Made by a program: the position numbers and the translations under genes | NCBI GenBank assembly: GCA_020859945.1 | Contig: JAJBVG010000003.1 | Coordinates: forward strand, 26,261 to 90,260 | Origin: Clostridiales bacterium | GTDB lineage: Bacteria > Bacillota > Clostridia > Oscillospirales > Oscillospiraceae | Direction: 5' to 3' | DNA length: 64,000 bases | The notes under the pieces: generated by a model | The model's input: the letters and a program-made list of their open reading frames with translations, nothing else | Database searches by the model: none | Told to the model about the DNA's origin: nothing | Shown here: one piece after another, positions 6,703 to 15,994 of the stretch | Layout of the letters: each line of letters opens with the position of its first letter | How positions within the stretch are numbered: position 1 is the first letter of the stretch

Positions 6703-9120
6703 TTACTTCATTTCATTGGCGTGCTTGGTCACCTTTCTCTGCTTGAAGAAGCCGGAGATGAACTGGCCCACCCCGGCGAAGAAATGGCCGTTGGCGGCTT
6801 TCAGCAGGCCCTCCACCATGTACTGGCTGACCATGCCGCCGGTCATCTTGCCGATGCCCCGGAAGGGCATGTTATAGACAAAGATGATGTTCAGGTCGGG
6901 CTTGCCTTTGGACATGCTCTTGTCCAGCATATTGGTCATGATTTTGTAAATCAGCCGGGCCACGCCGCTCTTGGCGTAATAGAGCTGGCACAGGGCGTCG
7001 TTGGCCTCCAGGGTGCCGCTCCAGCTGCCGTCAGGGATGGGATGCCCCAACAGGGTGGTCCACTCCGCGTCGGAGACCGCCAGAATGTTGCCGGAGGCGT
7101 AGCTGGGCAGCTGGCTCATATCGTAGGGCAGCGGGGCGTCGGTGCCGGTGACGGTGACGGCGGCGCGGAGCTTGATGTCCGCCACGGACGCGCCGATGAG
7201 GATGTCATACGCCCCGCCGTCGATTTCAAACTGATTGGTTTTGGTATTGAAATACCGGAACGCCTTGTCATCCAGGGTGATGGTGACGGTCTTGCGCTCC
7301 CCGGCCTTCAAAAACACCTTCTGGAAGCCTTTCAGCTCCTTCGCCGGGCGGTAGATGGAGGGGTTCTTGGCGCTGACGTAGAGCTGGGCCACCTCCGCGC
7401 CGTCCACCTTGCCGGTGTTGGTCAGGGTGAAGGTCACGTTGTTGCCGTCCACCTTCAAGTCGCTGTAAGCGAAGGTGGTGTAGCTCAGGCCGAAGCCGAA
7501 GGGGAACAGCACGGGCTTTTGCACCGTCTCAAAGTAGCGGTAGCCCACATACAGACCCTCCCGGTACTCCGCGTTCCGCTGCTTGGCGGGGAAGTAGGGG
7601 GCGGAGGGGGTGTTCTCGTAGGCGATGGGGTAGGTCTCGGACAGCTTGCCGGAGGGGTTGATTTGCCCGGTGACGGCTTTCAGCAGAGCGGCGGCACCCG
7701 CCTGCCCGCAGAGGTAGCCGTGGAGCAGACCCTTGCACTTGTCCAGCCAGGGCATTTCGATGGAGGAACCGGCGGCCATAACGACCACCACATTGGGGTT
7801 GACCTCTGCCACGGCACACAGCAGATCCACCTGGCTCTGGGGCAGCTTCATGTTGCCACGGTCCAGGCCCTCGGACTCGGAAATTTCGTCCAGGCCCAGG
7901 TACAGCAGCGCCACGTCCGCCTTCTTCGCCAGCTCTACCGCGGCGGCCTGCATGGAGGCGTCGCCCGCGCCCACACGGGGGTAGCCCTTCTCGAAGCCCA
8001 CCACGTTCAAATCGAACTGGCCCATGACCTGGTTGGCGGAATCCAGCTTGGTGCAGTTGACCACGGAGGAACCGGCACCCTGATAGCGGGGGGTCTCCGC
8101 GAAGTCGCCGATGACAGCCACCCTGGTTCCGGCGGCCAGAGGCAGGATGTTGCCCTCGTTTTTCAGCAGGACGATGCTTTCCTCGCTGGCTTTCTGCGCC
8201 ATGGCGTGGTGCGCGTCCTGGTCGAAGGACTGGCCCTTGGTCTTGTCCACGGCGGCGCGGGTGGCGAACACCACGTCCAGCAGCTCGTCCACCCGGCGAT
8301 CCACCAGAGATTCCTCGATGCGCCCGTCCTTGACGGCCTGAATCAGCTCCTCGTCGCTGTCGCCGCCGGTAGTGGGCATTTCCAGGTGGGAACCGGCCCG
8401 GACGCCCTCCACGTGGTCGTTGGAGCCGCCCCAGTCGGAGACCACGAAGCCGTCGAAGCCCCATTCGTCCCGCAAAATCTCCTGCAAGGTGTGAGGGTTT
8501 TCGTTGGCATAGACCCCGTTGACCCGGTTGTAGGAGGACATCAGGCTCTTGGGATGGGCCTCTTTCACGGCGATTTCAAACCCGGTCAGATAAATCTCCC
8601 GCAGGGTGCGCTCGTCCACCACGGAGTCAGACGCCATGCGGCGCAGCTCGGTGTTGTTGGCGGCGAAGTGCTTGGGGCAGGCGGAGACGCCGTTTGCCTG
8701 GATACCCCGGATGTATCCGGCGCAGATTTTGCCCGCCAGATAGGGGTCCTCACTGAAATACTCAAAGTTCCGGCCACAGAGGGGGCTGCGCTTGATGTTC
8801 ATGCCCGGCCCCAACAGGACGTTGACATCCTGACTGGCGGCTTCCTCGCCCAGACAGCGGCCAATGGCTTCGCCCAGGTCGGGGTCCCAGCTGTTGGCGA
8901 TGGTGGCGGCGGTAGGGAAGCAGGTGGCGGGCAGCGACCCGTTCAGGCCCAGCTGGTCCCCGGCCCCTTCCTGCTTGCGGACCCCGTGGGGGCCGTCAGA
9001 GAGGGTGATGCTGGGGATGCCCACCCGCTCCACGCTGCGGGTCTGCCAGAAGTCCTTGCCGGAGAGCAGGTAACACTTCTCCTCCAGGGTCAGCTGGCTG
9101 ATGATGTCCTGATGTTTCAA
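6703..9120 (-). CDS. Glycoside hydrolase family 3 (beta-glucosidase type), cytosolic
   Basis: The 805-residue enzyme has the classical GH3 order. The N-terminal TIM barrel (residues 1-300) carries SDGPHGVRKQ, GRNFEYFSEDP and KHFAANN, with the catalytic nucleophile Asp229 in GFVVSDWGG. The alpha/beta domain spans about 315-520 and the fibronectin-III-like domain (SYTTFAYSDLKV, then AEVAQLYV) follows. An extra 120-residue C-terminal tail (from about 680) is seen in several clostridial GH3s. There is no signal peptide, so it probably cleaves imported beta-glycosides. No ATG fits; TTG at 9118-9120 has AAGGAGGAG upstream. The sugar and aglycone specificity cannot be read from the sequence. Confidence 0.93.
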   Translation of the reverse strand: MKHQDIISQLTLEEKCYLLSGKDFWQTRSVERVGIPSITLSDGPHGVRKQEGAGDQLGLNGSLPATCFPTAATIANSWDPDLGEAIGRCLGEEAASQDVNVLLGPGMNIKRSPLCGRNFEYFSEDPYLAGKICAGYIRGIQANGVSACPKHFAANNTELRRMASDSVVDERTLREIYLTGFEIAVKEAHPKSLMSSYNRVNGVYANENPHTLQEILRDEWGFDGFVVSDWGGSNDHVEGVRAGSHLEMPTTGGDSDEELIQAVKDGRIEESLVDRRVDELLDVVFATRAAVDKTKGQSFDQDAHHAMAQKASEESIVLLKNEGNILPLAAGTRVAVIGDFAETPRYQGAGSSVVNCTKLDSANQVMGQFDLNVVGFEKGYPRVGAGDASMQAAAVELAKKADVALLYLGLDEISESEGLDRGNMKLPQSQVDLLCAVAEVNPNVVVVMAAGSSIEMPWLDKCKGLLHGYLCGQAGAAALLKAVTGQINPSGKLSETYPIAYENTPSAPYFPAKQRNAEYREGLYVGYRYFETVQKPVLFPFGFGLSYTTFAYSDLKVDGNNVTFTLTNTGKVDGAEVAQLYVSAKNPSIYRPAKELKGFQKVFLKAGERKTVTITLDDKAFRYFNTKTNQFEIDGGAYDILIGASVADIKLRAAVTVTGTDAPLPYDMSQLPSYASGNILAVSDAEWTTLLGHPIPDGSWSGTLEANDALCQLYYAKSGVARLIYKIMTNMLDKSMSKGKPDLNIIFVYNMPFRGIGKMTGGMVSQYMVEGLLKAANGHFFAGVGQFISGFFKQRKVTKHANEMK

Positions 9121-9175
9121 ATGTAACTCCTCCTTTTCTCACATTACTGCAAACCTATATGCTCTTTTCATTCCA

Positions 9176-9398
9176 TTTAAGGCTGATTTCAAAATCATCG
9201 GTGCAATCCCTTTGGGAACCTCTGATTGAATAACTCCTGGCGTCTGGACGGCTTATTTTGTGCAACTTTTCGTTGCAAAATCTTGAAATCCACAAAGGAT
9301 TCCTGCGATTTTGCGCCTCGATTTGCGCAAAATCTGCTCGCCCAGCCATCCAAGGCCATTTAATCAGAGCTTCCCTTGATGCTCAAATCGGCCTTAAA
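9176..9398. mobile_element. MITE-like element with nested inverted repeats, no transposase
   Basis: The outer ends TTTAAGGCTGATTT (9176-9189) and AAATCGGCCTTAAA (9385-9398) are inverted copies. Inside, GGGAACCTCTGATTGAATAA (9214-9233) faces ATTTAATCAGAGCTTCCC (9358-9375). The middle also folds back on itself (GGCGTCTGGACGGC against GCCCAGCCATCC; TTGCGC runs). The 223-base element fills most of the gap between the two GH3 genes and codes for nothing plausible. GGGAA-type ends resemble those of some IS families, but no target-site duplication is certain. Confidence 0.6.
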
Positions 9399-9411
9399 GC
9401 TTCGCCCCGCC

Positions 9412-9437
9412 GGGCCTCCCGGCGAACCGGGAGGCCC
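9412..9437. terminator. GC-rich hairpin between the GH3 genes
   Basis: GGGCCTCCCGG and CCGGGAGGCCC form an 11-bp stem with a short loop, about 40 bases past the stop of the minus-strand GH3 gene. There is no clear T-run on the minus strand, so termination is possible but not certain. Confidence 0.4.
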
Positions 9438-9476
9438 TTTGGGAAAGGGTAAAAATGGGGGTTAGCAGGGAAAGAA

Positions 9477-12400
9477 TTAAGCGTTGACAGCCTTGCGCTT
9501 CCGGGTCCAGCGGATGAGGACAATGGCCTCGATTGCCAGCAGTACCACGCCGCCGGCGATGTCGATGGTCAGGAACATCTTCATCATGTTGCTCAGGCCG
9601 CCGGAGGTGGACTCGTTGGTGTAATAGCCGCTGTTGCCCACCACGTAGAGGATGTTCTTGCTGGCCTGGCGCAGGGCCTGGACCATGGTGGCGCTCAGGT
9701 TGGTGAACTCGTTGTCACCGGTGTTGACGGTGAAGCCCAGCATCAGGTCGTTGCCGTTGCGGACGCTGTGGTCAGCGATCATGTAGCCATAGCCGCCGTC
9801 ATAGTCGGTCTCCACGAAGCCCACGAAGCCCCATTCGTCCCGGAGGACGTTGTTCAGCAGGTTGCCGTTGGCGCCGCAGGGCACGGTGCCGATCCAGTTG
9901 AAGGAGGACATAACGGCCAGGCCGGTGCCCTCATAGTTCTTGACGCACAGCTCGAAGGGCTTCAGGTAGATTTCACGGATGGCCTGCTCGTTGGAGTAGG
10001 TCAGCAGCACCGCGCAGCGGTTGGTTTCCTGGTCGTTCAGGGCGAAGTGCTTGATGTAGGCGTAAACGCCCTTGGAGGCCGCGCCGTTGACCTGGGCGGC
10101 GGTGAAGTAACCGGCCAGCACACCGTCCTCGGAGTAATACTCGAAGTTCCGGCCAGCGAAGGCGGAGCGGTGGGTGTTCATGGCGGGGCCGTACCAGCCG
10201 TAGTTGTCCACTTCGGCGTACTCAGTGCCCATGGCCTCGCCGATGCGGTAGGCAAGTTCGGTGTTCCAGGTCTGGGCCATCAGCACCTCGGTGCCGAAGG
10301 CGGTGCCCTGCGCGCCGGTCAGGAAGTTGTTCACACCGGCGGGGCCGTCGCAGTCGTTGGTGGCGACCTTGCCCACGGAGGTGATCTCAGCCGTCTGCCA
10401 ACCGCCCAGGCAGACCAGGGTGATCATCTCATCTACAGACATCTGATCCAGCAGGGAATCCCAGGTCTCGTCGTCGTAGGCCAGGCCGGTCAGGTCGGAC
10501 AGGGTCAGGCCGTTGTCAGCCTCGGTGGTGGGCATTTCGTCGCTGTCGTCATCATAGAGGGTGGAATCGTAGGTGGCGACCAGGCTCAACTCCACAGCGG
10601 CCTTGGTGTTGTCGTCCATCTCGTAATCTTCCTCGGTGGGGGCGGCGGTGACTTCATCGTAGTTGGCGAAGCCACCCGCGCGGGAGAGGTAGGTCACGTC
10701 ACCGGCGGAGTAGTCTTCGAACTGGTTGATGGCCACAGTGCCGTCGGATTCACGGCCGGTCACGCTGTAGTCGATGTCCTCGTCCAGAGTGAAGGTCTCC
10801 TCGGCCAGGACGGTGTGAGAGTCGGAGCGGATGGAGATGGTGTAGTCACCGGCCTCCAGGATGTAGCCGCCGTTCTCGGTCTTGATGCAGGAGGAGTCAT
10901 AGGAGGCCAGCTCTTCCAGGTCGATGGAGAAGGAGATGGTCTGGGAGGCTCCGGCGTCCAGACTGTCGGTCTTGGCGTACTGCACCAGGTTGACGGAAGC
11001 CTTCTCGATGCCGCCGTCGGTGTAAGGCGGAGTGTAGTAGACCTCCACCACGTCCTTACCGGCCACGGTGCCAGTGTTGGTGACAGTCACGTCGAAGGTG
11101 ATGGTGGTGTCGCTGACGGAGAAGTTCTCCATGACCTGTTCAAAGGTGGTGTAGCTCAGGCCATAGCCGAAGGGATACTGTACCTTGGCGTCGTAGTCGA
11201 TGACCCCGTCGTCAGAGGCGGTCTCATAGTACTTGTAGCCCACATAGATGCTCTCCACATAGTCCACAAAGGCAGCGGTGCCCTGATAGGCGGTATCCGC
11301 GGCGGTGTTAGCCTCCTGGATGTCGGAGATGTTGGTGTAGTTGTAAGCGCCGGCGTTGTTCCAGGTGGGGGTGTCGGTCAGGTCCTTGACGAAGGTATCA
11401 GCGGTCTTACCGGAGGGGTTGACAGTGCCGTTGAGGATTTCGCCCAGGGCGGCGAAGCCGGAAGCGCCCGCGCCGGGGGCCAGCAGGACGGCGCTGATGT
11501 TGTCATACTCGTCGGTCCAGCCCAGCTCCATGGTGTTGTTGGCGTTGACAATGACGATGACGTTGTCAAAGTTGGAGCAGACCAGCTCCACCATGGCCTC
11601 TTCGGTGTTGGACAGCTCCAGATAGTGGTCGCCCTCGTCGAAGTCGTCATAGTCGCCGTTGTTGGTGTAAGAAGCGTTGGTGTAGCCGTAGCTGTCGGGT
11701 ACGGTGGAGACCTCGCTGGCAATGTTGTAGGTGCCGTGGATGACGGCGTACATGTCGGTGGGCAGGTCAGCGCCCTCGCCGCCGCTGCGGCCGATGACGA
11801 TAACGGCGGTGTCGGAGAATTCCTTGGCCTCGCTCATGATCTCGTCGGTGTAGTAGTCGGTGGTAGGCTCAGGCAGGGTCCAGTCCTGGGTGCTCATGCC
11901 GACCTCAGGCCGCTCGGCGCAGTAGTCGGTGTACATCTGGGTCAGGGTCTCGTTGGTGGTGAAGCCCGCGTCAGCCAGGGACTGGAGAATGCTGACGTTG
12001 CTCTCGGTGCTGGAGGAACCGGAGCCGGTGCCGCCATAGATGGGATTGGTGGAGGCCCAGCCGAACACGTTCAGGTTGGTGGTGCCGTCCAGAGGCAGGG
12101 CGCCGTCGTTCTTAGCCAGGACGATGCCCTCCTCGCCCAGCTCCTGCACGATGGCGGTGCTGGCTTCCACCGTCTCGTCAGAAAGCTCCACGGAGCCGTT
12201 CAGGACGGGGGAAAGGGTGCTGTACATGGGGCCGAAGCAGATGACGTTGGCCAGGATGCCGATGACCAGCACCACGGCCACCACTGCGGACCAGCGGACC
12301 ACATGGCGGGTGCCTTTCTTGACCCAGTGGGCCGCGATCAGCACCACGATGAGGGCGACGATCAGCGCGAAAATGGCGTAGATGTAGCTGCTCAGCGTGT

Positions 12401-12482
12401 TGGCGTAGGTCTGCACGTCAGCTGCGCTGACGCCCATGCTGGTGAACAGGGGTGTCAGCAGGTTGATGAGTAACTGTAACAT
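9477..12482 (-). CDS. Membrane-anchored GH3 glycosidase with permuted domain order
   Basis: This 1001-residue protein starts with two membrane helices (about 30-52 and 62-85). The usually C-terminal GH3 alpha/beta domain comes first (about 110-440, including VIVIGRSGGEGADLP and LLAPGAGASGFAAL), then the fibronectin-III-like domain (about 450-560). After an acidic linker comes the TIM-barrel domain (about 665-930) with TNDCDGPAGVN, GRNFEYYSEDG, KHFALNDQE and the nucleophile Asp893 in GFVETDYDGG. A last helix (about 973-993) and basic tail close the protein. Reversed domain order is known for some rumen GH3s; tethering at both ends is less usual. The ATG has AAGGAGG upstream. Which side of the membrane the catalytic part faces is inferred to be outside. 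Confidence 0.92.
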   Translation of the reverse strand: MLQLLINLLTPLFTSMGVSAADVQTYANTLSSYIYAIFALIVALIVVLIAAHWVKKGTRHVVRWSAVVAVVLVIGILANVICFGPMYSTLSPVLNGSVELSDETVEASTAIVQELGEEGIVLAKNDGALPLDGTTNLNVFGWASTNPIYGGTGSGSSSTESNVSILQSLADAGFTTNETLTQMYTDYCAERPEVGMSTQDWTLPEPTTDYYTDEIMSEAKEFSDTAVIVIGRSGGEGADLPTDMYAVIHGTYNIASEVSTVPDSYGYTNASYTNNGDYDDFDEGDHYLELSNTEEAMVELVCSNFDNVIVIVNANNTMELGWTDEYDNISAVLLAPGAGASGFAALGEILNGTVNPSGKTADTFVKDLTDTPTWNNAGAYNYTNISDIQEANTAADTAYQGTAAFVDYVESIYVGYKYYETASDDGVIDYDAKVQYPFGYGLSYTTFEQVMENFSVSDTTITFDVTVTNTGTVAGKDVVEVYYTPPYTDGGIEKASVNLVQYAKTDSLDAGASQTISFSIDLEELASYDSSCIKTENGGYILEAGDYTISIRSDSHTVLAEETFTLDEDIDYSVTGRESDGTVAINQFEDYSAGDVTYLSRAGGFANYDEVTAAPTEEDYEMDDNTKAAVELSLVATYDSTLYDDDSDEMPTTEADNGLTLSDLTGLAYDDETWDSLLDQMSVDEMITLVCLGGWQTAEITSVGKVATNDCDGPAGVNNFLTGAQGTAFGTEVLMAQTWNTELAYRIGEAMGTEYAEVDNYGWYGPAMNTHRSAFAGRNFEYYSEDGVLAGYFTAAQVNGAASKGVYAYIKHFALNDQETNRCAVLLTYSNEQAIREIYLKPFELCVKNYEGTGLAVMSSFNWIGTVPCGANGNLLNNVLRDEWGFVGFVETDYDGGYGYMIADHSVRNGNDLMLGFTVNTGDNEFTNLSATMVQALRQASKNILYVVGNSGYYTNESTSGGLSNMMKMFLTIDIAGGVVLLAIEAIVLIRWTRKRKAVNA

Positions 12483-12555
12483 TTTTCTTCCTCCTTACAA
12501 AATGATACGTACAGGCACTTTCTTTAACGAAGTGCTATTACATAAAAGAGTATAA

Positions 12556-12600
12556 CAAAAAAGAGACACTTGGACATAAAAAATTCACAAGTAGTCTCTT
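12556..12600 (-). terminator. Terminator after the LytTR two-component operon
   Basis: On the minus strand AGAGAC plus ACTTG pairs with CAAGT plus GTCTCT around an AT loop and ends in TTTTTTG. The plus strand also shows CTCTTTTTC, so it may work both ways. Confidence 0.7.
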
Positions 12601-12673
12601 TTTCTTCCTAAATTGCAAAACAGTTCGTTGTTTTATACAAATTTTCGAGTTTAAAATTGTAAGGTTTGACGAA

Positions 12674-14002
12674 TCAACTGGCTTTGCCCTCCGGCAGAGG
12701 GATCAGCAGCTTGAGCCGGAACCAGCCGTTGTCGGTGGAGATGGTCATAGCCCCGTTGTACTGCTCCACCGAGCGCTTGATGCTCTTGACGCCGAAGCCG
12801 TGGTAATCCTTGTCGGTTTTGGTGGTGACGGGCAGGCCGTCCTCAAAGGTCAGGCTGCCGCCGAAGTAGTTCTCCACCCGGATGAGCAGAAACCCCTTCT
12901 GGGGGCCGACGGTGACGCGGATGAGCCGCTGCTCCTTGTCCTCCAACTGGAGGGCGCTCTCGATGGCGTTGTCCAGGGCGTTGCCGAAGATGGAGCAGAT
13001 GTCCATCACCCGCATGAAGTCCAGCTTCTCTGCGTCGGCTACGCAGGTCAGGCTGATGCCGTGCTTCTGGCAGTAAAGGCTCTTACCAGTGAGAACGGTG
13101 TCCAGCACGGGGTTGCCTGTCTTGTTCTGAGCCTCGTACTGGCGGATGTCGCTCTCCATCTCGTCCAGCCACTGGTTCCGGCGCTGGGGGTCCGGCTCCG
13201 CCCGAAGCGCGGCGATCTGGTGTTTCAGGTCGTGGTACTTCCGGTTGATAAGCTCGATGCTCTCCCGCGAGGTGCAATACTGGTCGTACTGGTTTTTCAG
13301 GGTGGTGTTGATGGCGGTCAGCTCATAGCGCATATAGGTCTCTACCCGCTGGATGTGGTAGGCGTAGAGGATGGCTACGCCAGCCAGGTCAACCAGCGTT
13401 CGGATATAGAGGATGTCGGAGCTGTCGCTGGTGCTGAACGGGGTGTTGGTGGCCACATAGCTCAGGTTGCTCAGGGCGAAGGCCCCCGCCCCGATGAGGA
13501 AGGCGATCATCAGCTCGTTGGGGTTGACCTTTAAGCCGGTGCTGTCCATGTGCCGCCGGTCCAGCTGCCACATGGTCACGTAGATGACGGCGTAGACCGC
13601 CGCCAGGAACACCACGGAAAGCACCGGGCCGCCGCCGGGGTTGTAGCCCAGCCGGGCGCAGCAGTAATAGTAGAGCTGCCACTCCAGACTGGCGGCGAAC
13701 TCTGCCAGCAGAAAGGCCCGGATGCAGCAGAAGCCCACGTTGATGAGGGGCATGTCGGTACACAGGTACAGCAGCAGGAACATCAGCCCAATGGCGAACA
13801 GCATACACGGCACCCACAGCACAAAGGGTGCGTCGTCGGTCAGCACCAGAAAGGCGCTCTGCACCACCAGCGACCCGGCGCAGAGCAGCGTCAGGGGCAG
13901 CGGGGCAAACCGCCGCTTGGGGGCCAAACCGATGTAAGTCACGCAGGCCAGCCACTCCGCCAGGGCGGTGTAGATGCGGGGGATGTCAGGAATATTGCTC
14001 AT
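12674..14002 (-). CDS. GHKL (AgrC/LytS-like) sensor histidine kinase
   Basis: The 442-residue protein has about six membrane helices in residues 10-220 with no extracellular domain of size. A dimerisation helix follows with KYHDLKHQIAAL (His257 is the likely phosphate acceptor), and then a HATPase_c_5 domain (IFGNALDNAIESAL N-box, then GFGVKSIKRSVEQYNGAM). This layout is that of kinases that sense peptides or membrane signals. The ATG overlaps the response-regulator stop by 4 bases (ATGA), so they are translationally coupled. No agrB or agrD-like genes are nearby, so the ligand is unknown. The target may be the adjacent membrane GH3 gene, which is inference from position only. Confidence 0.92.
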   Translation of the reverse strand: MSNIPDIPRIYTALAEWLACVTYIGLAPKRRFAPLPLTLLCAGSLVVQSAFLVLTDDAPFVLWVPCMLFAIGLMFLLLYLCTDMPLINVGFCCIRAFLLAEFAASLEWQLYYYCCARLGYNPGGGPVLSVVFLAAVYAVIYVTMWQLDRRHMDSTGLKVNPNELMIAFLIGAGAFALSNLSYVATNTPFSTSDSSDILYIRTLVDLAGVAILYAYHIQRVETYMRYELTAINTTLKNQYDQYCTSRESIELINRKYHDLKHQIAALRAEPDPQRRNQWLDEMESDIRQYEAQNKTGNPVLDTVLTGKSLYCQKHGISLTCVADAEKLDFMRVMDICSIFGNALDNAIESALQLEDKEQRLIRVTVGPQKGFLLIRVENYFGGSLTFEDGLPVTTKTDKDYHGFGVKSIKRSVEQYNGAMTISTDNGWFRLKLLIPLPEGKAS

Positions 14003-14712
14003 GGCGTCACCCCGTTCACGTAGTCGGTCAGGGCCTTCATCATAGGGCCCTTTTTGCCCCGGCTGATGGGCAGAGCCGCGCCGTTCACCAAGGCGCAATT
14101 GTCCCGAATCACGTCCACGTGCTCCAGGTTGACCAGGCAGCCCTTGTTGCACCGGAAAAACGCGCCGCTGGAGGCCAGGCTCTTTTCCGTCTGCTGCATG
14201 GTGCCGGAGGAGACGAAATCCCCCTCCTGGGTGTGGAAGGTCAGGGAGTGGCCCTGGCTCTCCACATAGAAGATATGGGAGACGTCCAGCTTCCGGGTCT
14301 CTCCGGCGGTGGAGACGACCAGGTAACGCTTTTCCCGCCGGTGGACGGCGGCGATGGCTTTGTCCAGCTGCTGGGAGAAGGCGAAGTAGGTGACAGGCTT
14401 GAGGACGTAGTCCATGGCGCCCACGGCGTAGCCCCGGATGGCGTACTGGGGCATATTGGTCACGAAGATGAGAACCACCTCCGGGTCTGTCCGGCGGATC
14501 AACTCCGCCGCCGTCATGCCGTCCAGGTACTTCATCTGCACGTCCATAAAGATGATGTCGCAGTCCCCGCTGTACTGCTCCACCAGCTCGGTGCCGTCGG
14601 TGTAGACCGTGACCCGGAGGCTCTCCCCTCGCTCCCGCTGGTAGCGGGCCGCGTAGTCCTCCATCTGTTTGACAAAGGCGGTCTCATCCTCCACAATGGC
14701 GATCCGTATCAT
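13999..14712 (-). CDS. LytTR-domain response regulator
   Basis: The 237-residue protein has a receiver domain (residues 1-120; acidic pocket EDE at 8-10, phospho-acceptor Asp57 in FMDVQM, and the conserved Lys in DYVLKPV). A LytTR DNA-binding domain (about 135-235) follows, with KRYLVVSTAGETRKL, YVESQGHSLTFHT and FFRCNKGCLVNLEHVD. It should bind paired 9-bp direct repeats. The start at 14712 was chosen because GAGGAG lies about 6 bases upstream. First gene of a two-gene operon. Confidence 0.94.
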   Translation of the reverse strand: MIRIAIVEDETAFVKQMEDYAARYQRERGESLRVTVYTDGTELVEQYSGDCDIIFMDVQMKYLDGMTAAELIRRTDPEVVLIFVTNMPQYAIRGYAVGAMDYVLKPVTYFAFSQQLDKAIAAVHRREKRYLVVSTAGETRKLDVSHIFYVESQGHSLTFHTQEGDFVSSGTMQQTEKSLASSGAFFRCNKGCLVNLEHVDVIRDNCALVNGAALPISRGKKGPMMKALTDYVNGVTP

Positions 14713-14760
14713 TTCCGCTCCTCTCTGCAAGACAATTTCCGTACATATTCCTAATTATTT

Positions 14761-14789
14761 ATAATAGCGAATGGACGGCGGCGCGTCAA
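14761..14789 (-). promoter_or_regulatory. Sigma-A promoter of the two-component operon
   Basis: On the minus strand TTGACG (14784-14789) and TATTAT (14761-14766) are 17 bases apart, about 50 bases upstream of the response-regulator start. Confidence 0.65.
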
Positions 14790-14800
14790 GGGCAGGGACG

Positions 14801-14837
14801 AAGAAAAGCGGCCCGGAACGAAAAGGCTCCGGGCCGC
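14801..14837 (-). terminator. Terminator of kdgK
   Basis: GCGGCCCGGA pairs with TCCGGGCCGC and is followed on the minus strand by TTTTCTT, about 20 bases past the kdgK stop. Confidence 0.85.
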
Positions 14838-14857
14838 AGGTCAATGGAAAAACAGGC

Positions 14858-15946
14858 TCACCGCTTGATGTCGTAATTCATGTTCATCAGGTTGCGGATG
14901 CTCTGCACGTCGTCGGTGATGTTGGCGTCGCCGTGGATGGTGTGCTTGATGACGCTGCTGGCTACGGCGAAGTTGACCAGGTCCATAGGCTTGTAGTTGT
15001 GCATCATGGCGTAGATCATACCGCTGGCGAAGGCGTCGCCGCCGCCCACCCGATCCAGGATGTTGAAGGTGAACAGCTTGCTCTCGAAGGTGTGGCCCTG
15101 ATACCACATGTACGCCTTGAGGCTGTTCTCGCTGCCGGAATGAGCGTAGCGGACGTGGCGGCCAATGCACTTGAGGTTGGGATACCGCTCCACAAAGTGC
15201 TGGAACACCTCGTCCTGTTCCTCGTAGCTGGGCTGGAGGGGCACGCCGTCTTTCCAGTCGCCCTTGCTGTGGTCGTTTTCGTCCTTCCACAGGTGATACG
15301 GTTCGATGCCGAACAGCACGTCCACATAGGGCAGACACTGGGTACAGTAGTCCCGCGCCTCCTCCCAGGTCCACAGGCGGCTGCGGAAGTTGCCGTCAAA
15401 GCTGACAGTCATGCCCTTTTCCTTGGCGGTTTTCAGGCAGTCCAGGATGAAGTCGGCGCAGCTGGGGGACAGGGCGGGGGTGATGCCGCTGAGATGCAGC
15501 CAGTCATAGCCTTCCAACAGGGTGTTCAGGTCCACCAGGGAGAAGTCGAACTCGGTGATGGCGCTGTGCTTCCGGTCATAAGTGACCTTGCTGGGACGGA
15601 TGCCGAAGCCGGTCTCCAGGTAGTAGGTCCCCAGACGGAAGGAAGGGGTCTCCTCCGGGGAGGAGAGGATCATGGGGGTGCAGTGAACGTCGTTGGTGCG
15701 CAGCAGGCGGATGGCGCTCTTGCCCAGGCTGTTGTTGGGCACCACACTGAAAAAGGTGCTGTCCACCCCCAAATTGGCCAGGGCCATGGCGATGTTGGCC
15801 TCGCTGCCGCCGTAGCTGGCCTCAAAGCTGGAGGCCATACGGATCTTCGCGTAGTTGGGCGGGGTCAGCCGGAGCATGATCTCGCCGATGGTGATGAACT
15901 TCTGGGGACTTTTGCTGTTCCTCAGCAGCGGGTTATAGGTTTCCAT
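14858..15946 (-). CDS. kdgK: PfkB-family sugar kinase, probably 2-dehydro-3-deoxygluconokinase
   Basis: This 362-residue ribokinase-fold enzyme carries the N-terminal FITIGEIMLRLTPPNY opening, GGSEANIAMALANLG, and the C-terminal catalytic motif DRVGGGDAFASGMIYA (catalytic Asp in GGGDAF). FITIGEIMLRL and the general layout are typical of KDG kinases, which make KDPG from 2-keto-3-deoxygluconate. It is slightly long because of an insert around residues 200-260. The start at 15946 has AAGGAGGT at good spacing. It is monocistronic, but the uxuA and uxuB genes at 29.4-32.2 kb supply its presumed substrate. A related hexose kinase cannot be fully excluded. Confidence 0.82.
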   Translation of the reverse strand: METYNPLLRNSKSPQKFITIGEIMLRLTPPNYAKIRMASSFEASYGGSEANIAMALANLGVDSTFFSVVPNNSLGKSAIRLLRTNDVHCTPMILSSPEETPSFRLGTYYLETGFGIRPSKVTYDRKHSAITEFDFSLVDLNTLLEGYDWLHLSGITPALSPSCADFILDCLKTAKEKGMTVSFDGNFRSRLWTWEEARDYCTQCLPYVDVLFGIEPYHLWKDENDHSKGDWKDGVPLQPSYEEQDEVFQHFVERYPNLKCIGRHVRYAHSGSENSLKAYMWYQGHTFESKLFTFNILDRVGGGDAFASGMIYAMMHNYKPMDLVNFAVASSVIKHTIHGDANITDDVQSIRNLMNMNYDIKR

Positions 15947-15994
15947 AGGGACCTCCTTTGTCGCTTTGGCGGAACGGTTTGCTACATTGGTTTT

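Noticed and set aside
12620..12628. Single LytTR-like half-site ACAGTTCGT near the two-component operon
   Set aside because: It fits the 9-bp consensus, but no second copy is found 20-22 bases to either side, so it is most likely chance.
12674..14712. Complete agr-type quorum-sensing locus
   Set aside because: The kinase and LytTR regulator fit, but there is no AgrB-like protease or AgrD-like peptide gene next to them; only the distant 41-residue peptide is a candidate.
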